49,807 bases of DNA from JANOMH01 sp031422295 (GCA_031422295.1 JANOQM010000008.1:1-49807), one strand, 5' to 3'. Counted from the stretch's first letter, positions 15,423 to 25,247 are shown. The notes: a model not told the origin generated them from the sequence alone. Numbers and translations are program-made.

Positions 15423-16106
15423 ATGACGTACCAGTATCGTGCCGATTATATGAGCAAAGCGGCGCTGCTTCCGACGTTGATGTCGTCGTCGCCGACCGAG
15501 AGTTTCTATGCCCGCCGGGCCAAGCGGCTGTTTGATGTGCTGGTTGTCGCGTTGGTGTCCGTCCCGGTGCTGGTTATATTGCTGGTCTTGGCCCTGTTTG
15601 TGGCGATGGATGGACATTCGCCGTTTTACATCCAGAACCGCATTGGGCGTCATGGCCGGATCTTCAAGATGATCAAGCTGCGCACGATGGTCAATAATGC
15701 CGATGCTGTGCTGCAGAAAAATCTGGCCCGCGACCCTGCTGCCCGCGCTGAATGGGACGAGTTTCAAAAGCTGCGTCATGACCCACGGATCACGAGGATT
15801 GGCCGCATCTTGCGCAAGGCATCGCTGGATGAACTGCCGCAGCTGATCAATGTGGTTTTGGGCGATATGTCGATTGTCGGCCCGCGCCCGATGATGGAAG
15901 ACCAGCGCAGCATTTACCCGGGCACCGAATATTACCGGATGCGCCCCGGAATCACCGGTTTTTGGCAAATTTCATCCCGTAACGACAGCAGCTTTTCCGA
16001 CCGCGCGCATTTTGACCGGGACTATTTTCACGGTGTTTCTTTTGTGACTGATCTGCGAGTGATGTGGCGCACGGTTAGCGTCGTGATCAAAGGGACTGGC
16101 TGCTAG
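15423..16106 (+). CDS. Undecaprenyl-phosphate sugar-1-phosphate transferase, ExoY-like
   Basis: Enzymes of this family start exopolysaccharide repeat-unit synthesis by moving a sugar-1-phosphate from a nucleotide sugar to undecaprenyl phosphate at the inner membrane. The 227-residue product has one membrane helix at about residues 38-60 (LVVALVSVPVLVILLVLALF). The conserved bacterial sugar transferase core follows: FKMIKLRTM, SLDELPQLINVVLGDMSIVGPRP and RPGITGFWQ. It is the short ExoY type without the N-terminal multi-helix domain. The start at 15423 is chosen because the upstream extension does not fit the family. The sugar is probably galactose or glucose by family precedent, but sequence does not settle it. 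A terminator follows. Confidence 0.9.
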   Translation: MTYQYRADYMSKAALLPTLMSSSPTESFYARRAKRLFDVLVVALVSVPVLVILLVLALFVAMDGHSPFYIQNRIGRHGRIFKMIKLRTMVNNADAVLQKNLARDPAARAEWDEFQKLRHDPRITRIGRILRKASLDELPQLINVVLGDMSIVGPRPMMEDQRSIYPGTEYYRMRPGITGFWQISSRNDSSFSDRAHFDRDYFHGVSFVTDLRVMWRTVSVVIKGTGC

Positions 16107-16132
16107 TCGCTGGTGTCTAACGTTCACGCCTT

Positions 16133-16163
16133 GGCGCGCCAGTCTGTCTGGCGCGTCATTTTT
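16133..16163 (+). terminator. Rho-independent terminator after the exoY-like gene
   Basis: The stem GGCGCGCCAG / CTGGCGCGTC (one G-T pair) has a TCTGT loop and is followed by ATTTTTG. It separates the priming transferase from the rest of the locus, which therefore needs a promoter of its own or read-through. Confidence 0.75.
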
Positions 16164-16236
16164 GTGCCGCAACATCGGTTTACTGTTATTGTCCGGGCAT
16201 GACACTTGCCGGTGTTTGGGAACGAAACGCAACAGG

Positions 16237-17640
16237 ATGCCCAATCTATTTGCCTTTCTGACGTTGGCCCTGTGGCCTGTCGCCTCGGCCCTGCTGTTCC
16301 GGCGGCTGCCTGCGGGCCGGGCGATATTTGCCAGTTTACTGGTGGCCTATCTGTTCCTGCCACCGCCCCCGGCTGGGTTTGATTTCCCGCTTTTGCCACC
16401 TTTGACCAAAGAGACTATTCCAAATCTGGTCATGATCCTGGCTTGCCTGATCTTGTATCGCGGCCAGATCCGGCTGATGCCTGAATCGATGTTGGGCAAA
16501 CTGCTGGTTGTGGTTTTTGTCTGCAGTCCGCTGGGCACGGTCCTGACCAATGCCGAGCCGGTGTTTTTTGGCAATCTGGGTTTGCCCGCGTTGAAACTGC
16601 GCGAGGCGTTTTCGACGATGATCCAGCAAGGTATGCTGATTGCCCCGTTCCTGTTGGCCCGGAATTTCCTGAATGCCCCCGAGGATCAGCGCGATATGCT
16701 GCGCTATCTGTTCATTGGTGGCATGGTTTATTCGGTGCTGATGCTGATCGAAGTCCGCCTGAGCCCGCAGTTGAATATCTGGGTCTATGGTTTCTTTCAG
16801 CATAACTTTGAGCAGATGGTCCGGTTTGGCGGGTTCCGCCCGATCGTGTTTTTGTATCACGGCCTGTGGGTGTCGTTTTTTGCAATGATGGCCGTTGTTG
16901 CCGCGTTCGCGCTGGCGCGCGGGGCTGTCACCCGCGGGGCTGTGGGCTATTGGCTGGCGGCGGTGTATCTGACCGTCATCCTGATCTTGTCGAAATCGCT
17001 GGGTGCGATCCTGTATGGCCTGTTCCTGATCCCGCTAGTGATTGCCTTTTCCGGACGGAATCAGGTGCGGATCGCGGTTTTGCTAGCGTTTATCGCGCTG
17101 AGTTATCCGGTTCTGAAGGGCGCTGATCTGGTCCCGCAAGAGGCCCTGCTGCAACAGGCCGAGCGGATTGATGCGGAGCGGGCCAATTCATTGCGGTTCC
17201 GGTTTCAGCAAGAGACCATCCTGCTGGAGCGGGCCGAGGCAAAGCCGGTGTTCGGCTGGGGTCTGTGGGGCCGCAATCATATCTGGGATGGTGCCACCAG
17301 CAGTATTCTGACGGTCACCGATGGCCGCTGGATTTTTATCATCGGGGTTCTGGGCTGGGTCGGATTTCTGGCCGAGTTTGGCCTGCTGGCCCTGCCGATT
17401 TTCATGATGTGGCGGCAGGCGGTTTCGAACCCGCATTCCGGTCTTTCCCCTTGGATCGGCCCGATGTGCCTGATGCTGGGGATCAATCTGATCGACCTGA
17501 TCCCGAACGCCACCCTGACCCCGCTGACCTGGCTGCTGGCGGGGTCTATTCTGGGGTATGCCGAGGCGTTTTCGAAGCAGACCCACCCCGCTGTTGCGGC
17601 GGTTCAGCCGGCCCGACCCGGCCTGCGCACAATCCTATGA
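16237..17640 (+). CDS. Wzy/O-antigen-ligase-like membrane protein
   Basis: The 467-residue product is almost entirely hydrophobic, with about ten to twelve predicted membrane helices. A large extracytoplasmic loop at about residues 295-350 contains RFRFQQETILLERAEAKPVFGWGLWGRN. This layout, with the FGWG motif after the loop, is typical of polysaccharide polymerases and O-antigen ligases that act on undecaprenyl-linked repeats at the periplasmic side. The start at 16237 was chosen over 16162 because the extra N-terminus is polar and unlike the family. Its stop overlaps the next gene by four bases (ATGA). Confidence 0.8.
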   Translation: MPNLFAFLTLALWPVASALLFRRLPAGRAIFASLLVAYLFLPPPPAGFDFPLLPPLTKETIPNLVMILACLILYRGQIRLMPESMLGKLLVVVFVCSPLGTVLTNAEPVFFGNLGLPALKLREAFSTMIQQGMLIAPFLLARNFLNAPEDQRDMLRYLFIGGMVYSVLMLIEVRLSPQLNIWVYGFFQHNFEQMVRFGGFRPIVFLYHGLWVSFFAMMAVVAAFALARGAVTRGAVGYWLAAVYLTVILILSKSLGAILYGLFLIPLVIAFSGRNQVRIAVLLAFIALSYPVLKGADLVPQEALLQQAERIDAERANSLRFRFQQETILLERAEAKPVFGWGLWGRNHIWDGATSSILTVTDGRWIFIIGVLGWVGFLAEFGLLALPIFMMWRQAVSNPHSGLSPWIGPMCLMLGINLIDLIPNATLTPLTWLLAGSILGYAEAFSKQTHPAVAAVQPARPGLRTIL

Positions 17641-18947
17641 CCCTGCCCAAACCCCGCGTTTTGCTGATTGCCGAGGCAGCAAACCCCGAATGGGTGTCGG
17701 TCCCGTTGGTTGGCTGGTCGTTGGCACAGGCCCTGCGCGCGGTCGCCGATGTTCATCTGGTGACCCAGATCCGCAACCGCGAGGCGATTTTGCGCGCCGG
17801 GCTGGTTGAGGGCGTCGATTTTACCGCGATTGATAGCGAGGCAATTGCCCGCCCGCTATGGGCCATAGGCCGGGTGTTGCGGATGGGCGAGGGCAAGGGC
17901 TGGACCATGCTGCAGGCAATCAATGCCCTGTCTTATCCCGCCTTTGAGCGTCGCATCTGGCGCGCGTTCGGCCCAAGGTTGACCGCCCGCGAGTTTGACA
18001 TTGTTCACCGTGTCACCCCGTTAAGCCCGACCATTGCCAGTTCATTGGCCGCGAAATGCGCGAGGATCGGGGTGCCGTTTGTCCTTGGCCCGCTGAATGG
18101 TGGCGTCCCGTGGCCTGCCGAGTTTGCATCTGCCCGCAGGCAGGAACGCGAGTGGCTGTCGTATTTGCGTGGCGTTTACAAGCTGCTGCCCGGCCGTGCC
18201 CGAATGCTGGCCCATACCGCCGCTATCCTGACCGGATCGCGCTTTACCCAATCGGAAATTCCGGCGGCGCATCAGGCAAAAACCATTTATCTGCCTGAAA
18301 ACGCGATCGATCTGGAGCGGTTCAATCGACTGGCAACCCCCGTCCCCGGCCCATTACGCGCCTGTTTCATTGGCCGCTTGGTGCCCTATAAGGGCCCCGA
18401 TATGCTGCTGGCCGCCGCAGCCCCGCTGCTGCGCGATGGTCGGCTGGTTATTGACATGATCGGCGACGGGCCGATGATGCCCACATTAAAGGCGCAGGTG
18501 CAGGCAGATGGCACCGGTAACGCGGTGACTTTTCATGGCTGGCTGGCCCATAGTGACGTGCAGAATATCGCGGCCCAAGCCCGGGTTTTCGCGTTTCCGT
18601 CGATCCGTGAATTTGGCGGCGGTGTGGTGCTGGAGGCGATGTCGCTGGGGCTGGTGCCGTTGATTGTGGATTATGCCGGGCCGGGCGAGTTGGTCACGCC
18701 GGATGTTGGGCGCAAGGTCCCGCTGGGCCCGCGTGAGGCCATTATCGCGGGGTTTCGCGCCGAACTTGCCGCCATGGCGGCGGACCCGGCCGCACTTGCC
18801 CCGCTGGGGCGGGCCGCGCGGGACCGGGTGCAGGCTGCGTTTACCTGGCCGCACAAGGCTGCACAGGTGGCGCAGGTCTATGACTGGGTTTTGCGGCGCC
18901 GGGCTGATAAACCGGATTTTGCGCATGACCTGTCAGGTCAGAAGTAA
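17637..18947 (+). CDS. Glycosyltransferase family 4 protein
   Basis: GT4 enzymes are retaining transferases that use nucleotide sugars on the cytoplasmic face of the membrane. The 436-residue product has a GT-B fold pattern. It shows an N-terminal half with FDIVHRVTPLSPT, a C-terminal half beginning ACFIGRLVPYKGPDMLL, and the donor-binding FPSIREFGGGVVLEAMSLG. The frame is open upstream inside the previous gene, but the ATG at 17637 overlapping the wzy stop is the natural start. The sugar and linkage are unknown; it likely builds the repeat unit primed by the ExoY-like enzyme. Confidence 0.9.
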   Translation: MTLPKPRVLLIAEAANPEWVSVPLVGWSLAQALRAVADVHLVTQIRNREAILRAGLVEGVDFTAIDSEAIARPLWAIGRVLRMGEGKGWTMLQAINALSYPAFERRIWRAFGPRLTAREFDIVHRVTPLSPTIASSLAAKCARIGVPFVLGPLNGGVPWPAEFASARRQEREWLSYLRGVYKLLPGRARMLAHTAAILTGSRFTQSEIPAAHQAKTIYLPENAIDLERFNRLATPVPGPLRACFIGRLVPYKGPDMLLAAAAPLLRDGRLVIDMIGDGPMMPTLKAQVQADGTGNAVTFHGWLAHSDVQNIAAQARVFAFPSIREFGGGVVLEAMSLGLVPLIVDYAGPGELVTPDVGRKVPLGPREAIIAGFRAELAAMAADPAALAPLGRAARDRVQAAFTWPHKAAQVAQVYDWVLRRRADKPDFAHDLSGQK

Positions 18948-18962
18948 CGGGAGGAGCAGGTG

Positions 18963-21704
18963 ATGCTAAGGTTTCTGGCGGTGTTGTTGATGATCCTGCC
19001 CTTTGCCGCCGGGGCGCAGCAGGATGTCCGGGCCTTTGTTTTTGGCAATAGTCTGATCAACCATGTGTCCGGCAATGATAATACCACCATGCCCTATTGG
19101 CTGGCGCAACTGGCCCGGGCGGGCGGCAGGGGCTTTGCGCTGGATGGCACATTCGGATTTCCGCGCGATCTGGCGGATCGGCTGCCGCCCGAACCCGGCT
19201 GGTCATTCGACGGCGTTGACCGGGTTTGGGACAGCGAAAACTATGGTTTTCGCCGGGCCGGGTTTAATACGATTATCCTGAACCCTGAGAATTTCGTGCA
19301 GGATCAGGCCCCGGATGCGGCCTATTATGACGCCACCGACGGGGCGTCGCCGCTGTCTGCGACCTTAAGAATTTTCGACTATACCGATGGTCAGGTCGCC
19401 GGGGCGCAGTATTTTATCTATGAAGGTTGGGCGAATTTAGGAGTGTTTCCGCCTGACGCCGGCCAGACGGCCGCCTATCATGCATTCAACGCTGGTGCCT
19501 ATCATGACTGGTACCGCGCCTATGTCGCGGGCCTGAGCACCGCCAGCAGGCCGGTCAAACTGATCCCGGTCGCATCGGTCCTGTCCCGCCTGTTGACCGA
19601 AACCCCGCTGGCGGCCTTGGGTCCGCAGGACCTGTATTCAGACGATGCCCCACATGGCACGGCCAATCTGTATTTTCTGGCGGCCCTGATCACCTATAGC
19701 AGCCTGTATGGCGCGGCCCCGCCGGATTTTACCCCGCCCGCCGATCTGCATCCGTTGGTGCGGGATAGTTATCCGCAGATCGCGGCCTTTGTCTGGCAGG
19801 CGGTCAGTGGGGCTGTGTCCACCGGGGCTGCACAATCTGACAACCCCGCCCCCGCCCCCGCCCTTGCCATGGGTCTGAACGGGATTGCCGACTGGTCCAC
19901 CCAGATGCCGTTCATCGACCTGATGAAAACCGCCCGTCCCTGGGTTGGCCATTTGCCCGGCCAGTGGGGTGGGTTCGAGGCGGCCCAGTTTGAGGCAGGG
20001 GGGTATCTTGACCCCCATGGCTGGCCTTTGGCCATTCCCGAGGGGGTCGAGCGGATCGAGACCTTTATCCTGACCGATCAGCCTGCGGGCTTTGCATCGC
20101 TCGCCGGTCGTTACCGGCTGACGTTTGACGGGACCGGGCGGATTGAACTGGGCGGATTGGCCCGGGATATTGGTGCGATTCCCGGCGAGATGTGGTTCAG
20201 ATATACCCCCGGCGACGGGCCGGTGGGGATTGGCATCAGTGCACTCAATCCCGCAGATCCGATCCGCAATATCGTTGTGGTCAGGGAAGAGATGGTCGCG
20301 CTGTATCAGGCGGGTGCGGTGTTCAACCCCGCCTGGCTGCGCCATATCCGCGACCTGCGCCTGCTGCGGTTCATGGATTGGATGAATACCAACGGGTCGG
20401 ATCAGGTGGTTTGGGCCGACCGGCCTTTGCCCACAGACTATTCCTATGCAAGGCGCGGCGTGCCGGTCGAGCTTATGGTTCAATTGGCCAATGAGGTGGG
20501 CGCGGATGCCTGGTTCAATATGCCGCATCAGGCCGATGATGCCTATGTCACCGCTTTTGCGACGCTGGTGCATGACAGCCTTGACCCCCGGCTGCACGCC
20601 AGTGTCGAATATTCCAATGAGCTGTGGAATTTCATCTTTCCGCAAACCCAATGGGCGATTGAACAGGCACAGGCCCGTTGGGGCGATGCGGCAGGGGATG
20701 ATGCCTGGATGCAGTTTGCCGGGGCGCGTGCCGCCGAAGTGGCCGATATCTGGGCCGCTGTTTACGGGCCTGACAGCGACCGGCTGGTCCGGGTGATCGC
20801 CACACATACCGGTTGGCCGGGGCTGGAAGAGCCGTTGCTGATGGCCCCTTTGGCGGTGGCCGAAGGGTTTGCGCCGCCGGTGAATTCGTTCGACGCCTAT
20901 GGCGTTACGGGCTATTTTGGTTATGATATCGGATCGGACGAGATGGCCGATACCCTGCGCGGCTGGATTGCTGCGGGTGACGCCACGGCCCGGGTTACGG
21001 CGCAAATCCGGTCGGGCAGTTTGGCCGAGCTGTTGGGCGAAACCTTGCCCTATCACGCAAGGGCCGCCGCCGCCCATGATCTGGACCTGATCATGTACGA
21101 AGGCGGGACCCATGTGGTCGGATTGGGCGAACAGGTGAATGATGATACGCTGACCGCATTCCTGACCGCGTTCAACTATAGCCCTGAGATGGCCCAGTTA
21201 TATGCCGAATTGCTGACCGGCTGGCGGGCTGCAGGCGGCACCTTGTTCAATGCCTTTGTCGATGTTGCCCCGCCGTCGAAATGGGGCAGCTGGGGCGCAT
21301 TGCAGCATCTGGATGATGTGAACCCGCGTGCCGCAACCCTGATGGCCTATAATGCCAGTGGGGCCGATTGGGAGGTCCGCCCGCCCGACACGTTTGCCCA
21401 AGGCGAGGTGTTTACCGGCACCCCCGGCGCGGATGTGATCGACGGCACGCATGAAGAGGATGTCATGATCGGGTTGGACGGGGACGATGTTTTTGTCGTC
21501 CGAAGCGCGGATCGTATCAATGGCGGGCTGGGATTTGACACGGTGGTATTGCCGGGGGTTGGACCCGAGTTCGATATAGTGTGGTCGGGGGACAGGGTGA
21601 TTGTTTCTGGAAATCAGGGTCATGTCACGTTGTTCGACATCGAAAATATCACGATGGCCGGTTCGCCGGGTCGAAATTTTATGCCCGAAACTGTGGCCAA
21701 TTGA
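18963..21704 (+). CDS. Large secreted glycoside-hydrolase-like protein with RTX-type tail
   Basis: A signal peptide (MLRFLAVLLMILPFAAGAQ) begins a 913-residue protein. Residues 25-270 open with RAFVFGNSLINH, which recalls an SGNH/GDSL nucleophile block. The central part (about 295-790) contains WFNMPHQADDAYV, VEYSNELWNF and MYEGGTHVVG, the pattern of a TIM-barrel hydrolase with paired acidic residues. The C-terminal 90 residues hold degenerate RTX repeats (GTPGADVIDGTHEEDVMIGLDGDD). RTX tails usually go with type I secretion and no signal peptide, so having both is odd. Position between glycosyltransferases suggests that it trims or remodels the polysaccharide. GGGAGGAG precedes the start; GTG at 18960 is an alternative. 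Confidence 0.75.
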   Translation: MLRFLAVLLMILPFAAGAQQDVRAFVFGNSLINHVSGNDNTTMPYWLAQLARAGGRGFALDGTFGFPRDLADRLPPEPGWSFDGVDRVWDSENYGFRRAGFNTIILNPENFVQDQAPDAAYYDATDGASPLSATLRIFDYTDGQVAGAQYFIYEGWANLGVFPPDAGQTAAYHAFNAGAYHDWYRAYVAGLSTASRPVKLIPVASVLSRLLTETPLAALGPQDLYSDDAPHGTANLYFLAALITYSSLYGAAPPDFTPPADLHPLVRDSYPQIAAFVWQAVSGAVSTGAAQSDNPAPAPALAMGLNGIADWSTQMPFIDLMKTARPWVGHLPGQWGGFEAAQFEAGGYLDPHGWPLAIPEGVERIETFILTDQPAGFASLAGRYRLTFDGTGRIELGGLARDIGAIPGEMWFRYTPGDGPVGIGISALNPADPIRNIVVVREEMVALYQAGAVFNPAWLRHIRDLRLLRFMDWMNTNGSDQVVWADRPLPTDYSYARRGVPVELMVQLANEVGADAWFNMPHQADDAYVTAFATLVHDSLDPRLHASVEYSNELWNFIFPQTQWAIEQAQARWGDAAGDDAWMQFAGARAAEVADIWAAVYGPDSDRLVRVIATHTGWPGLEEPLLMAPLAVAEGFAPPVNSFDAYGVTGYFGYDIGSDEMADTLRGWIAAGDATARVTAQIRSGSLAELLGETLPYHARAAAAHDLDLIMYEGGTHVVGLGEQVNDDTLTAFLTAFNYSPEMAQLYAELLTGWRAAGGTLFNAFVDVAPPSKWGSWGALQHLDDVNPRAATLMAYNASGADWEVRPPDTFAQGEVFTGTPGADVIDGTHEEDVMIGLDGDDVFVVRSADRINGGLGFDTVVLPGVGPEFDIVWSGDRVIVSGNQGHVTLFDIENITMAGSPGRNFMPETVAN

Positions 21705-21707
21705 ATG

Positions 21708-22877
21708 TCAGCCCGCGATTTCCCGGATCAGGGTTTCGGCACCAAGCCCCGCGTGAAAGGCGCTGACCACCCGCGCCCGGCCCGCCGCACCCAGCGCCAG
21801 ACAGCGGGCTGCATCGCTGGTCAGGGTCAGTATCGCAGCGGCAAGGGCAGCAGGGTCTTTGGGCGGCACCAGCACCCCGTCGACCCCATCGCTGATCAGT
21901 TCGGCGACGCCGCCCGCCGCAGTGCCAATGGTCGGGACTTCGCAACTCATCGCCTCCATCAGCGCCACGCCAAGCGGTTCGTGCCAGCTGGCCAGCACAA
22001 AGGCATGGGCGTTCAACAGTCCGGCCTTGACCGTGTCTGCATCAATCGCCCCCAGCAGCCTGACATGGCTGGTAAGGCCCAGTTCAGCGATCCGTGCCTG
22101 CAGCACCCGCCGATAGCCCGCACCGCCGTGGTCATCTTCGCCCGCAATATCCAGCGTCACCGGTTGCCCCTGATCCAGCAGGATGCGGACCGCCGCCATC
22201 AGGTCCTGATGCCCTTTGACGATATTCAGCCGCCCGCAGGTGAACAGGCGCAGCGGTTCGCCGGGCCGGGCCGGGATATAGGGCGCGTCCCGGCGCAAAA
22301 CGTCGGTATCCACGCCCATCGGCTGGATGATCAGCCGCGAGGGCAGGTCGCCAGCAAGTTCTGCACGGACCTCGGCCAACAGTTTTTCAGTGATGATCGT
22401 CGCAAATCGCGCTCCACGCCATTTAAACCGCTGGCCCGGGCCATAGTCCGACAGTGGGCCGTGCAATGTCAGGCTGTAGGCCGGACCGCCGAGGTTTTGC
22501 GCAATCGCCGCGATCAGGGCGGCGCGGCCACAGGAATGCACATGCACATGCCCGATACCTTCGGCCTTGCAGGCGCTGACCAGTTGCCGGGCGGCGGACA
22601 GCGACAGGACGATATCTTTGGCCGGAGCCTGGCCCCAGGGTGCTGCGGGCAACGCAGTCAGCGCCGCCAGCGGTTTGACCTGCCCCAGATACAGCGTCCG
22701 CGTGATGGCATCCGCCGACCAGTCATGCGCGATCAGCCCCTTGGCCGGGGGGCGTGTGCTGAAAATCCGCACCTGTACGCCGCGCTTTTCCAGCTCGGCA
22801 ATCTCGCGCCAAAAGAAAATATGGGTCTGGCCGGGGAATTGCGGCACCAGATAACCGATTTTTTGCGTTTGGGTCAC
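21708..22877 (-). CDS. Glycosyltransferase family 4 protein, colanic-acid-type
   Basis: The product begins KIGYLVPQFPGQTHIFFWREI, a hallmark of exopolysaccharide GT4 enzymes, and carries LFTCGRLNIVKGHQDLM and WHEPLGVALMEAMSCEVPTIGT of the donor site. It is read against the direction of the rest of the locus and meets the RTX protein gene tail to tail with three bases between. The GTG start at 22877 follows AAAGGA and gives the usual short N-terminus. An ATG at 22916 in the same frame would add 13 residues with no ribosome-binding site. Sugar specificity is unknown. Confidence 0.88.
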   Translation of the reverse strand: MTQTQKIGYLVPQFPGQTHIFFWREIAELEKRGVQVRIFSTRPPAKGLIAHDWSADAITRTLYLGQVKPLAALTALPAAPWGQAPAKDIVLSLSAARQLVSACKAEGIGHVHVHSCGRAALIAAIAQNLGGPAYSLTLHGPLSDYGPGQRFKWRGARFATIITEKLLAEVRAELAGDLPSRLIIQPMGVDTDVLRRDAPYIPARPGEPLRLFTCGRLNIVKGHQDLMAAVRILLDQGQPVTLDIAGEDDHGGAGYRRVLQARIAELGLTSHVRLLGAIDADTVKAGLLNAHAFVLASWHEPLGVALMEAMSCEVPTIGTAAGGVAELISDGVDGVLVPPKDPAALAAAILTLTSDAARCLALGAAGRARVVSAFHAGLGAETLIREIAG

Positions 22878-22957
22878 GAGCGGCAGTGTCCTTTGGGTCA
22901 GTCGGGCGTAAGCCATGGAAGGTTGCGAGTTTTCCGTGCGTTCGTCAAAGGCATAAG

Positions 22958-23776
22958 ATGCTGAGTGTGATCATTCCTGCGCATAATGAGGCCGCATTGG
23001 TTGGCGGTTGCCTGACCGCAGTGCTGGCGTCAAGCGGGGCGGCACGGGTGCAGGTGATCGTTGTGGCCAATGGATGCACCGATCAGACCGCTGCGATTGC
23101 GCGCGGGTTTATACCGCAAGCCGTGGCGCGTGGTTGGACCATGGATGTGCTGGACCTGCCGGTGGGGGGCAAACCGGGTGCGTTGAATGCCGGGGATGCG
23201 GTGGCTGTCGCTGCCGCCCGTGCCTATCTGGATGCCGATGTGACGGTCAGTGCCATTCTACTGGCCCAGACCGTTGCTGCGATTGACCGGCCCCACCCTG
23301 TATATGCCAGCGGTCAGGTTCGGATTACCGGCCGAAGCCTTGCCAGCCGCGCCTATGCCGCAATCTGGCGGCGTGTCCCGTTCATGCGCCATGGCGTGCC
23401 GGGCTGTGGATTTTTCGCGGTGAACGGGGCCGGGCGGGCGCGGTGGGCTGAATTTCCACCGATTATTTCCGACGATACCTTTGTCCGCCTGCAGTTCAAC
23501 CCGGCTGAACGGGTCATGGTCGCGGCCAGCTATGATTGGCCGATTGCCGAAGGGTTTGCCAATCTGGTCCGGGTCCGGCGCAGGCAGGATGCGGGGGTCG
23601 CGCAGGTGGCGGCGCTATATCCGGCGATCATGGCCAATGACGGCACCCCATCGATGGGGGCCAGTGGTCTGCTGAAACTCGCGCTGGCTAACCCCGCCGC
23701 ATTCGTCGTTTATGCCGCTGTTGCGCTGAACGTCCGCCTGACCCCCGGCGGCACGGAATGGAGCAGGGGCCGATGA
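22958..23776 (+). CDS. Glycosyltransferase family 2 protein
   Basis: This is an inverting GT-A transferase. The 272-residue product opens with LSVIIPAHNEAALVGGCL and has the donor-site YLDADVTVS, where DAD supplies the metal-binding Asp. The acceptor-side stretch IISDDTFVRLQF follows. The start at 22958 has AAAGG seven bases upstream, and it is divergent from the preceding GT4 gene with an 80-base gap that must hold both promoters. The stop overlaps the flippase start by four bases. Confidence 0.9.
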   Translation: MLSVIIPAHNEAALVGGCLTAVLASSGAARVQVIVVANGCTDQTAAIARGFIPQAVARGWTMDVLDLPVGGKPGALNAGDAVAVAAARAYLDADVTVSAILLAQTVAAIDRPHPVYASGQVRITGRSLASRAYAAIWRRVPFMRHGVPGCGFFAVNGAGRARWAEFPPIISDDTFVRLQFNPAERVMVAASYDWPIAEGFANLVRVRRRQDAGVAQVAALYPAIMANDGTPSMGASGLLKLALANPAAFVVYAAVALNVRLTPGGTEWSRGR

Positions 23777-25131
23777 CCGCGGGTGCGATCCGCGGCAGTC
23801 TGATGCGCCGCGCGATGCGGTCGTCTGCGATTACCGTCATGGGCTTTGGCGCAGGGCAGGTGATCCGGCTGGCGTCAAACCTGATCCTGACCCGCCTGCT
23901 GTTCCCCGAGGCCTTTGGCATGATGGCCATGGTGTCGGTGTTCCTGATGGGTCTGGCGATGTTTTCCGACGTCGGTGTCGGCCCCGCGATCATGAGCAGC
24001 AAGCGTGGCGATGAGGCCGATTTTCTGAATACTGCCTGGACCATTCAGATTATCCGGGGGCTGTCATTGTGGGTGGTCGCCTGCGCGCTGACCTATCCGA
24101 TTTCGCGGTATTACGGCGAGCCTGACCTGATCTATTACCTGCCTGTCGCCGCCCTGACCCTGCTGATCAACGGGTTCAATCCGACCCGCCTGGAAACCGC
24201 CAACCGGCATATGCAGGCGGGGCGGGTGACGCTTATCGAGGTAGCGACGCAGGTTGTGGGGATTGTCACGGCGGTTTGGTTTGCGTGGTGGCTCCAATCG
24301 GTCTGGGCGTTGGTGATCAGCGGGATTGTGGCGGCACTGGCGCATCTGGCGATGCTGAATTTCGGCTTGCCCGGTGCGGCCAATCGTATCCGCTGGGAAC
24401 GCCCTGCCGCGCAGGAACTGATCCATTTCGGCAAATGGATATTCCTGTCCACCGTCTGCGGCTTTGCCATTGGGCAGGCTGATAAGGTGATCATCGGCGG
24501 TTATCTGACCCTTGCCGATTTTGGCCTGTATAATATCGCGTTTTTCCTCGCCTCATTTCCGTTCATGCTGGGCGGCATGGTCATGCGCCGGTTGCTGATC
24601 CCGATTTACCGCGAAAGCCCGCCTTTGGCCTCGGCTGCGAATTTTGCCCGGTTGCGCAAGATGCGCGTGGCGGCCACCGGGGCGCTGACCGTGCTGACCC
24701 TGCTGCTGGCGTTTGGTGGGGTCTGGCTGGTGCAGGTGATGTATGATGTGCGGTATCAGAACGCGGGCGGAATAGTTGTGCTGATCGCGGCGCTGCAAAT
24801 GCCCGCGCTGATTATCATGACCTGCGATCAGGCCGCACTGGCGATGGGCGATTCGCGCCGGTTTTTTGTGCTGACGCTGGTCCGGGCGGTGCTGGTTGTG
24901 GCCGGAATGCTGATCGGGCTGGAATATGCAGGCCTGATTGGCGCATTGATCGGGCAGGGGCTGGCCAATCTGGCGGCCTATCCGGTGCTGGTCTGGCTGC
25001 TGGCCCGGCATGGTGCATGGGATCCGGGGCACGATGCCGGATTTCTGGCCCTTGGCGCGATGTTCGGCGGGCTGGCCCTGTGGGTGAATTGGGAGGCTGT
25101 GGCGGCCTTGGCGGCGCTGCAGACGGGATAG
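23773..25131 (+). CDS. Wzx-like polysaccharide flippase (oligosaccharide exporter family)
   Basis: The 452-residue membrane protein has about twelve to fourteen helices. It carries the family hallmarks near the N-terminus, VIRLASNLILTRLLFPEAFGM, followed by SDVGVGPAIMSSKRGDEADFLNTAW, and the mid-protein motif KVIIGGYLTLADFGLYNIAFFLASFP. Members flip undecaprenyl-linked repeat units across the inner membrane. The start at 23773 (ATGA overlap with the GT2 gene) has AGGGG upstream; an ATG at 23758 is possible. It is the last polysaccharide gene before the PKS-NRPS block, 116 bases upstream of the PKS. Confidence 0.88.
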   Translation: MTAGAIRGSLMRRAMRSSAITVMGFGAGQVIRLASNLILTRLLFPEAFGMMAMVSVFLMGLAMFSDVGVGPAIMSSKRGDEADFLNTAWTIQIIRGLSLWVVACALTYPISRYYGEPDLIYYLPVAALTLLINGFNPTRLETANRHMQAGRVTLIEVATQVVGIVTAVWFAWWLQSVWALVISGIVAALAHLAMLNFGLPGAANRIRWERPAAQELIHFGKWIFLSTVCGFAIGQADKVIIGGYLTLADFGLYNIAFFLASFPFMLGGMVMRRLLIPIYRESPPLASAANFARLRKMRVAATGALTVLTLLLAFGGVWLVQVMYDVRYQNAGGIVVLIAALQMPALIIMTCDQAALAMGDSRRFFVLTLVRAVLVVAGMLIGLEYAGLIGALIGQGLANLAAYPVLVWLLARHGAWDPGHDAGFLALGAMFGGLALWVNWEAVAALAALQTG

Positions 25132-25247
25132 TGATATGGCAAGGATTTGGGCGCAGTTTCACGCGGATGTCCAAAAAAGACCGCATTGGGTGGTCAGGTA
25201 AAAACGGGTTAAGTGGGTACTATCGGATGGATGGAACAAGGCAGGAT

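Noticed and set aside
19638..21113. Minus-strand frame of about 490 codons opposite the RTX-tailed protein
   Set aside because: The plus-strand frame has a signal peptide, ribosome-binding site and domain motifs; the antisense frame has none.
21705..22964. Plus-strand frame of about 419 codons opposite the GT4 gene
   Set aside because: The minus strand gives a clear glycosyltransferase; the plus frame is rich in Arg, Gln and Pro without motifs.
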